Below are positions 56,921-64,000 of a stretch of DNA of 64,000 nt, piece after piece (the stretch's first letter is position 1; each line of letters opens with the position of its first letter). The notes below the pieces were generated by a model. The model was not told where the DNA came from, did no database searches, and was given only the letters and a program-made list of their open reading frames with translations. The stretch is taken from the NCBI GenBank assembly GCA_036245805.1, contig BTRK01000006.1, forward strand, positions 40,945,520-41,009,519, given 5' to 3'. The position numbers were made by a program, and so were the translations under genes. Source of the stretch: Pristionchus mayeri (Eukaryota; Nematoda; Chromadorea; Rhabditida; Neodiplogasteridae).

Positions 56921-59296
56921 GACCACCTTTCTCTACTGCCCAACGATTGTATCCATTCTATCTTCTCAAATATCGACAGGTTAGCATCGTTTCCATGCGG
57001 GACCCATTTAAATTTCCGAATTATCCCCATTATTTGATTGATGTGTGAATCTTCAGTTACAGAGTATGATTTCAGGACGACGTTGACCGAGTTGAAGTGT
57101 GTGAGTAGGAAAATGAATGGATTAGCAGACGAGGCGTGCAAGAAAGTGAAATTTCCGGCTTATCGGATGATTCTCGTCAGGGTATCTTTCTCAAATTGAT
57201 TACGTTAAATATCACGCCTCTCACCAGAGAATCGAGCTAGAAACGACAATCTAGGGAATGGAAGGGAAATCGCGAATTGAGTTCTATCGGGATTTGTACG
57301 TCCTGAGGCATGCCTAACACTCCCCCAAAGTCTCAATGTGGATACTTCATTTTGGAGCTGCCTACGCCGGGCATCATGTCGACAGGTCCCACTTTGAGAG
57401 CACATATCCCGATTACACTGAGAGATATAGTAAAATTGACGTCTGAGTGACCCCCACTCATTTTTTGAGCTCTATCGATCTATCTAAACCAATTTCTCAG
57501 AATCCGATTTTGAACAGTGGTACATTGCAAGTCAACTTTCTCAAAAATGTAGGTAAAGATGCAGCTCAAATTTTAGCAATGGATGTAGCTTAGCGAGGGC
57601 TATCGAATGAGTGGCTTGCCCCAAAAGTACGGGTTCCTTAGTGCGACTATTCATTGTGGTGAAATATCTTCAAATGATTCCTCAACGTTCAGAGACCATT
57701 AGTCGCACTAAGGAACCCGTATACATATATGTGCTCTCAAAGTGAGACCTGTCGACATGATGCCCGGCGTAGGCAGCTCCAAAATGAAGTATGCACATTG
57801 AGACTTTGGAGGAGTGTCAGGCATGCCTCAGGACGTCGAAATCCCGATAGAACTCAATTAACGATTTCCCTTCCATTCCCTGGCTCAGCTCGATTTTCTC
57901 ATGAGAGGCGTGATATACATCATATGATCCCTGATTTAAATTCAGAATTGTTCTGGATTTTCGGCGATGGTCGATATGCCATCTGGTACTCACATTCGAA
58001 CTCTTCAATCTAAGAAAATGAGGGGATGTCGGACGAAAGTGGAAGGGATTGGAAGAGTTACTAGAAAGACACTCCATCACCACATCAAAAGTAGCAGTTC
58101 GGAATTTAAGGAACTATCACAGCCAATATTTTGCTCATTTTAATTCCGAATCGAAAATCATATTACATTTTCAGAATACTTGTTCCGACTGTCGACCTTC
58201 CCTCCCTGCCAAGTTCTACGATCTTATCAAGACATTCACGGATCACTACTCCTTCTTTTTGCTAGTTCTCGTAAATATTTGTTCATTATTCTTCTAAAAA
58301 CAATGCTAAAAAATTAGAAACTGTGTATTAATTGTTGGTATCCACCTTTTTAGATTCCCATTGATCACATGTTCATTGATCGAATCGCTATTCTTAGCAA
58401 GACAACTGAATTCTTAAATCTTTACAAATCACAAGTCGACGTCTCTGCAGATAGGTAACTGATGAGCGATTGGACTCTAACAGTTTATTTATGCATACGA
58501 TTCAGACTGTTTTCTTCGTTTAATCTGAAGGAAATCTTCATCGACGGAAAATCATCATTTCCATGGAGTTCCCTAGACGAAAAGTTCTTCACAAATTTCC
58601 ACTCATTAAAACTCACAATTGAAGACCTAAACCGGAATAACGCACACATGGTAAGTAAGCGTTCTGAGTCAATCGTATTTGTTCAAATTCTTTTCAGATT
58701 CCCAGATTCTCCATTACATCCAACATCGAGCTCATTCTGAATCGATTTAATCTGCTGGATTTCCGTGGACTCGTGCTCAAACCAGAACAAATACTACAAG
58801 CACTAAAGGTTCGATCTTTATCCTTATACTTATGTACATGTATATGAGCAAGCCATTAGGACCTCATCAAGAAAAATTTTTTTTAAAATAAAAATATAGA
58901 GAGAAAGTTCCAATCATTTGTTTTCCAAAATGAACAATCTAGATGAAACTCGTGTCTTCGCGTAATCGTTATAAATGGAGCTGGAAGATGTCATGTACAT
59001 CCAACATGATCGACATGTCCATACTTGGTCCTGAGGTAAGGTTCAATATATTATTTATTTTAAAATAGGATATGAGCACGGATATGAGAATCATAATTAC
59101 ACTTCTAAATTATAAGAAATGCTATTTTCAGTTCATTATTGCTGCGAAGAGCGAAAACGAACATGCTAACTCGCTCAACTATTGGAATATCATTTACTCG
59201 GATGGGATGTTAAATATTTATTTGTACAACCAATATCCTTTTTACGAACCATATTGCGCGGAACTCATTTACGTACCCGATCATTTGCTTATATAA
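56921..59296 (+). CDS. F-box family protein, intron carries a large inverted repeat
   Basis: The first recognisable exon starts after acctgcag at 56921: DHLSLLPNDCIHSIFSNIDR, spliced to TTLTELKCVSRKMNGLADEA then CKKVKFPAYRMILVR. Together these make a clear F-box (LPxDCIxxIFSxID...LxxLKxVSRxxN). After an intron of about 840 bases come GLEELLERHSITTSKVAVRN and HFNSESKIILHFQNTCSD, then IPIDHMFIDRIAILSKTTEF, LFSSFNLKEIFIDGKSSFPW with FHSLKLTIEDLNRNNAHM, IPRFSITSNIELILNRFNLL, MKLVSSRNRYKWSWKMSCTS, and FIIAAKSENEHANSLNYWNI to TAA 59294. An aataaa follows at about 59380. The protein is predicted to work as an SCF substrate adaptor. No start codon was found upstream in frame, so the first exon is missing from the model. 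The acceptor near 58020 is uncertain. Confidence 0.6.
57210..57916. repeat. Large inverted repeat, arms about 195 bp, inside the F-box gene
   Basis: Arms 57210-57407 and 57727-57916 are inverse complements with scattered mismatches; for example GCCGGGCATCATGTCGACAG in the left arm matches its complement in the right. An inner perfect pair (ACGGGTTCCTTAGTGCGACT, 57629-57649 and 57700-57720) abuts the right arm. Left-arm sequence reads FGAAYAGHHVDRSHFESTYP in one frame and RIEFYRD in another, so the arms look like a duplicated coding fragment with disabling changes. Confidence 0.85.
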
Positions 59297-60410
59297 ATCA
59301 TACATACTTGCTTCCTTGTTTTTCACCCAAATATCCTTTATCTGAAGTGTATGGAACAAACATTTGCATTTTTTAAAGAAATAAAGAACTTTTGATAGTA
59401 CAGCAGAAAGGGACAGCCTTGAAGAAAATAAACAGAAGACTTCCTAACATCAAGCGGGGTCAGAGATCAAATGGGAATGGTCTTTCGGCTGGTCTCATCT
59501 GTCTTCGTCTGGTCTGATGGGAATGCTATTGTATTACCAATATGAAGCAAAGAACGGTAAGGTTCATCTGTAAATAGGGAACAGTAACATCAAATGTGAG
59601 AAATCAAGTTTTTGGCTCTTCTGCTGCAGCACAGATCGACACTTTACTTTTGATTCTCACTATTGTTTTACATGACATTCAGTCATGTTTCATTTATTCG
59701 TTGCAATTTCCCAGTAAACCAGAATTGAAGGCAGAATGGGAAATCACGGCTTGGAAAATTAAACTTATTGCTTAGGAATTAGCAATAATTGGAATTTCGA
59801 GATCTTTATCTTTTATCGCAGGTGGTAAACTATGACATGTGAAATACTTAGTCAAAGGTTTTGGGAGGAGATGGTTCGCTTGTTTCTCTGCCCTCTTGAG
59901 ATTCAATTGTCTTCTTTCATTGCTAGGTTCTGTGAACTTCCTTGGCTTATAGGTAATTCACAATTCGAATGGAAGTCTCTTCTTTTGACACACTTTCTCG
60001 ACTGATTGAGATGCGGGAGAGTGTGAAGAGACCGCGTCCTTTCTCCATTCTTTCTTTGAATGGCTAATCTCACAACATTGCTTCAGTCTACAGAATCGTT
60101 TCATATTTTCCCATTTTCGAATACCTCTCTAACTTTACACGAATTCAATTTCAAATTTGATTTCCACTTTTCGCACGTTTTCAGGTCAGCCCTTGAAAAT
60201 AGAATCAAATAGGCTTGCTCTTGCGCAATGAGAGTAATACAATTCGAGACCTACACTGCGCCTCAATAAAATCCGCAAGTTCGTTTGCTTCGGAGGAAAT
60301 ATAATATTCGCACGTAAATGTCACTCATAAAAACAGAAAAGAATATTTGCCCTATTGTCTGTTGTGGAAAACAATTTTACTATCTCATTTTCTCATTGTA
60401 CACGATTTAG
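59297..60410. other. Intergenic with F-box-like remnant
   Basis: Contains the F-box gene's 3' flank and, on the minus strand near 59690-59760, a fragment similar to the last exon of the 1771-3017 F-box gene (SRDFPFCLQFWFTGKLQRIN). No intact gene is supported; the 5' exon of the downstream receptor may lie within its last few hundred bases. Confidence 0.4.
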
Positions 60411-63400
60411 ATCCCTTTACGCGTGCTCCAAGATGATCAAAAAATCGCAATTGTACCTCTTCTATGCCATGGCTGTGACCAATTATCTGGCATATAGACT
60501 TCTTCGATTGGGAGAAAGCATTGCCAAATTCAGAAGTTTTAAGTTGTATTAGGTTGATGATAGCCACTCCGAGTTTGAGGATTATTCTCTGTTCCCACTT
60601 TCATCAATCTCTTCGCTCACAACAACATCAACTGCCCGAAATGGACAATCATGGTCGGATCTGGTACTTACTTTTCAAAGCATTCAATCACAATCGATGG
60701 GAAGAATGTACATTGCCCAGTGTAGTACTCTTGCATTTGGACTAACCTGCTCACTACGCATTTCCTATTCATTTCAGCATTCGAGATGGCGCTTGACCGG
60801 ATGAGGGCTATTCTCGCGATTGGGATTGCCCTCGAGAGACTCTTCGTCATCATCAAACCACACTCTTTCTTCCTTGTTGATCATAGGAAGGTAACTGGAT
60901 CAGGGATTCGAAGGGATATTTGTTAATGAGTGCATGAGAGACAAGGAGGGGTGGGAGGGGGATGAGCAGTTCTCCTCTTTTTGGATCATCATCAGTAATT
61001 TATTCTGTTGATGCAGAACGCGCACAAAGTGTGCTTCTTCGGTGTGCTCTGGAGCGTTTCCGATGCGCTGTTCATGGTCTTCGAGGATGGACTCGCATCG
61101 CTAGTTTTATACTATTCTTTACTTACTATGCTTACGAAGAACGCCAATGTATCAGGTTGGCGGGAAAGTCTTTGTCCATGGTTGTGTTTTAACACTGCTC
61201 GTCGCAAGTGCGCTTTGGCGTTCCCTCGTTCCTAGTGAATAACCGTCAGTGATAGGCCTTTATAGTAAACAACTCCGCATTCCCTTTCCTTCAGTCAAGC
61301 TCTGGTAGAGCAACGATGTATGTTCCTGGTGACACCCACTTCCGACATGTTATGATTTACCTCTCTCAATCCTGCACAGCAATGAAGGATTCGGAGACCC
61401 TACTGAAGAATGTTTATCACCCCCTCTAAAACACCTTCAGGAATTGGATCCATCGCTTCGAAGAAGACGAATTTTCCGTCAATTAATGGGATCGATCTGG
61501 GAGACCGCGCAAGTTCCATTTTGATACTTAGAAGAAAGCTGTTGAAACGGACCCATTTCATAGTGCCCGTGAAATGACTATTGCACTTAGAGTCCACCAT
61601 AGCACTGTCAAAGAAGGCTTGAGATCTCTTGCAATGAGGAAATTTATCTGTCGATTCATACCCGATGATCTGATCCTAGCCAGCCATTACCGTCGAGTCG
61701 ATGATTCCATTACTCTCCTCATTCTCCGAGATGGGGATCGGTGGCTGGAACGGCTAATAACGGGGAATGAGAAGTGGTCCTTCTACGATAACAACCGTAT
61801 GCGAGATCAGGGGGTTGGAGAAGAATGGACTCCACAGGGTGTCTCCAAACTTGACCTGCACCCCAAGAAAAACAAGCTGTCAATGAGGTGGGGAGTGGAT
61901 GGCGGGATCTACTCGGAGCTACTTCCTGAGGGCATGGCAATCACCAGGGCTAAGTACGTCACACAACTACATAATTTGAATTTGGAAGTCGATCGTTCAA
62001 AGCTAAAGGGCAAGAAAGTGTATAATCAGCAAAATTACCCCCGTCCCCATGTCTCCGAAGAATTCAAGCAAGAACTGGCTGGATACGGTTGGACGGTTCT
62101 CCCGCACCCATCGAATTCTCCTGACTTGGCTACGTCTGATTACTGGCTTTTCACAAGCCTGTCCCATTCCCTTAGAGATAGGAAATTCAATTCCCGTGGA
62201 ATTCTCGAGTCTGCTCACAAGCAATTCTTTGGTTCGCGCCCAGGCGGGTTCTAAAGGGAGGGGGTCCATACATTGCAGATATGTTGGGCACATATTGTCA
62301 ATAATGAAGGCAAGCATATTTGAACTCATGCTTTTCCTTTCCCCAAGAAATAAAGTTTTGAAAAATGGACAAAGACTTTCCCGCCAACCTAATAGAACTG
62401 AGTGAAAATGGACATGACGTTGGAGAAATCATCTCGGAGTATGAATAGATGTATTCAGATCCGTACTCATTGCGTGCCAACTTCCTCTTCCGGTCCGATC
62501 TTCCATGCGTACTTCCTGATTACATCAGTCAGAAGCCACTAAATATGAGAGAAAAGTTGTTCAGTTCGTCGATGGATTGGTTCTTCTCCTAGTCTACTTC
62601 ATCTTCTTACCAAGTTTCTGCTAATCCGAAAGTCGTTGCCGAACCAATTGCTTTGCGTAAGACGACATTTCAGGGAAAATGACGATGCTAGGTCGGATGA
62701 ACACTGTTAGCCCGACAGTGTCAGTGTTGACTGAAATTTATCTGGATGATCTTCCTGTGAGAAAATTAGAGACATCTCCTTTTGGACATTTTCTATCATT
62801 GCCTTCAATATCGATCTCCATCAGGATGGACTCACTCGCTCACTCTCCATCAAGCGAAGAGGAATGAAGGAAGCGATAGGACAGGTGAGAGAAGTCTGAC
62901 CCATCAACCTACCGTAGTCCTCCTTCAGACGAACTCGCTCTCAATCACCGTCATTCTCTGCGTTCTGCTGTTCTCCGTGCTCCCCAGTGCTCTCTACGGC
63001 TACGATATGCTCATGCACAGGGTACGGTAGCTGGTTCCACGAGCCAGATCAATGATTGGTTCTGGGTGATATTCATGGATCTCGGGCCGGTGATCACCAT
63101 CGGGTACCATCTGAATGGCATCACCTCCTCTGGCTGCTACAATTGGAAGCACCGAGAGATCAGAAGGGCACTCGAGTTGGATTTGTATATTTTAAACTAC
63201 ATCATTACGAGAGTTCGAAAAACGGAACTATCTCGCTAATCGACCGATCTGGCGAGTATGCAGAAAGAAGAGAAGGCGACCCAAATTTCCAACTCTCATA
63301 ATTATACTTTAATTAATCTGCTGGAATGCATTATTCCCATTCTAGCAAAGTGTACCCGATCCGGAAACGAGCCTGCTTGGCGCCTGTAGAATCGAGTACT

Positions 63401-63675
63401 ACGCACGCAGTGAGTTGAGAATCGAGTCACACAACTAGGATACGCTACAGTATTTGGCAAAATAATAGGTATGTTCAAGTGAAACTCGATCCATTCCATC
63501 GATATTTGTTGCAGAACACCCCTCACGCTACGCCAACCCTCCAGACGGCCTCTTGAGTGCACGAGAGAAACATGTGCTTGTCGCCAAGAAGAGTGGAGAG
63601 GAGAGTAGCCCACTTCATCCCAAAGTTACCCTAGTTAGTGAATACACCTTCGATGAGAATGACGTCATGCTTTGA
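60411..63675 (+). CDS. 7TM chemoreceptor-like gene interrupted by a mariner; subfamily uncertain
   Basis: Exons that belong together: RSLYACSKMIKKSQLYLFYA then VTNYLAYRLLRLG (loop 1/TM2), GRMYIAQCSTLAF then ALDRMRAILAIGIALERLFV (TM3, with an E-R after a hydrophobic stretch as in rhodopsin-like receptors), NAHKVCFFGVLWSVSDALFM with VFEDGLAS (TM4), IRTHCVPTSSSGPIFHAYFL (loop/TM5), TNSLSITVILCVLLFSVLPS with ALYGYDMLMHR (TM6), and INDWFWVIFMDLGPVITIGY (TM7) with HREIRRALEL. The C-terminal exon can be read in two frames; the one ending VTLVSEYTFDENDVML at TGA 63673 is preferred. A mariner sits between the TM4 and TM5 exons. The TM6-TM7 join needs a frame change or a 26-base intron. The first exon was not found. 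The protein is receptor-like, but functionality and subfamily (Srbc or Srx-like?) are unresolved. Confidence 0.5.
61152..62392 (+). mobile_element. Near full-length mariner with degraded transposase
   Basis: TCAGGTTGGCGGGAAAGTCT and its near-complement AGACTTTCCCGCCAACCTAA end a 1241-bp element flanked by TA (61150-61151 and 62393-62394). A frame from about 61574 to 62254 reads as mariner transposase: MTIALRVHHSTVKEGLRSL (helix-turn-helix region), then ITGNEKWSFYDNN where active copies have a D in place of the N, then VYNQQNYPRPH in place of the HDNARPH-type block, then SPDLATSDYWLF (third acidic residue kept). The N-terminal part upstream is in other frames. Loss of two catalytic positions means it is not self-mobile. 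The copy at 37495-38019 is a deletion derivative of the same family. Confidence 0.85.
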
Positions 63676-64000
63676 TAATAGATACACCAAAATATATTAG
63701 CTATTTGTCCTTCCGTTAAACCTATTCTATCTGGCGAACTTTACACAATCCACTGGCTGGGAATTCATGAGCAGTATGACAGAATATACATTTTATCCCT
63801 CACAGAAAGATTCGTTACATCATATTCGACTGGAGTATACGGTATTATAAATAGAAGAGGGGTATGGACGGGAACCTGAGAGTGGGTAAAACAGTCGCAA
63901 CAGTATTTCGTCAGATATGGGATTGGCTAAATGGAGGGAGGGATAGGGATAGGGGGAGAGGGATGGGGGGGGGGGGGGCTCACTGCTGTGTCAATTGCTC
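63676..64000. other. 3' flank to window end
   Basis: No coding signal. A G-run lies at about 63965-63979. Confidence 0.5.

Noticed and set aside
1..64000. CRISPR arrays, prokaryotic operons, rRNA and tRNA genes
   Set aside because: No regularly spaced repeats, no tightly packed uninterrupted genes, and no tRNA-like B-box with a paired acceptor stem was found by eye. A tRNA scan program would be decisive.

Overview
This window looks like nuclear DNA of a free-living nematode, probably a diplogastrid (Pristionchus-like). The reasons are: genes split into many short exons with T-rich TTTCAG-type acceptors; nematode-expanded families (Srt and Srd chemoreceptors, F-box proteins, a tyrosine-phosphatase paralogue, a nose-resistant-to-fluoxetine type acyltransferase, a CYP13-like P450, a fatty acid elongase); several mariner-family elements; and two start codons placed directly after a TTTCAG acceptor, as in spliced-leader trans-splicing. 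The genus is an inference. No prokaryotic system, CRISPR array or rRNA gene was seen. All exon structures were assembled by eye, so exon edges are approximate unless a junction is described.

Layout, left to right. 1-1138 (-) is the 5' part of a Cys-loop ligand-gated channel. 1771-3017 (-) is an F-box family gene. 4128-6593 (+) is an unidentified helical-repeat protein. 6955-10922 (-) is a complete cytochrome P450 with a 0.9 kb mariner-like element in its last intron. 12530-17211 (-) is a secreted-then-multipass acyltransferase-3 (NRF-6/OAC type) protein. 18809-21946 (-) is a C2H2 zinc-finger protein. 23103-27647 (+) is a PTP-domain protein that has lost its catalytic cysteine. 28637-30851 (+) is an Srt chemoreceptor that looks decayed (stop codon at a conserved Trp, one exon tandemly duplicated, no first transmembrane exon). 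32492-36657 (+) holds two paralogous four-transmembrane genes. 36658-41558 is gene-poor. 41559-43771 (+) is an Srd chemoreceptor. 44079-46786 (-) is a fatty acid elongase, again with a mariner-like element in its last intron. 47297-49450 (+) is a proline-rich/acidic protein. 50084-50838 (+) is a small secreted Cys-rich protein. 53464-56455 (+) is a second Srt receptor. 56921-59296 (+) is a second F-box gene split by a large inverted repeat. 60411-63675 (+) is a third 7TM receptor interrupted by a nearly full-length but catalytically degraded mariner.

The region reads as a typical nematode autosomal-arm neighbourhood: environment-facing genes (chemoreceptors, P450, lipid enzymes, F-box proteins) mixed with small DNA transposons, foldback repeats and gene remnants. 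The most informative observations are the transposon-gene interactions: intronic mariners in two lipid/xenobiotic genes, a hAT-type MITE with a perfect 8-bp target duplication, an exon duplication whose breakpoint lies on a transposon end, and inverted repeats inside introns. I found no convincing new multi-gene system.
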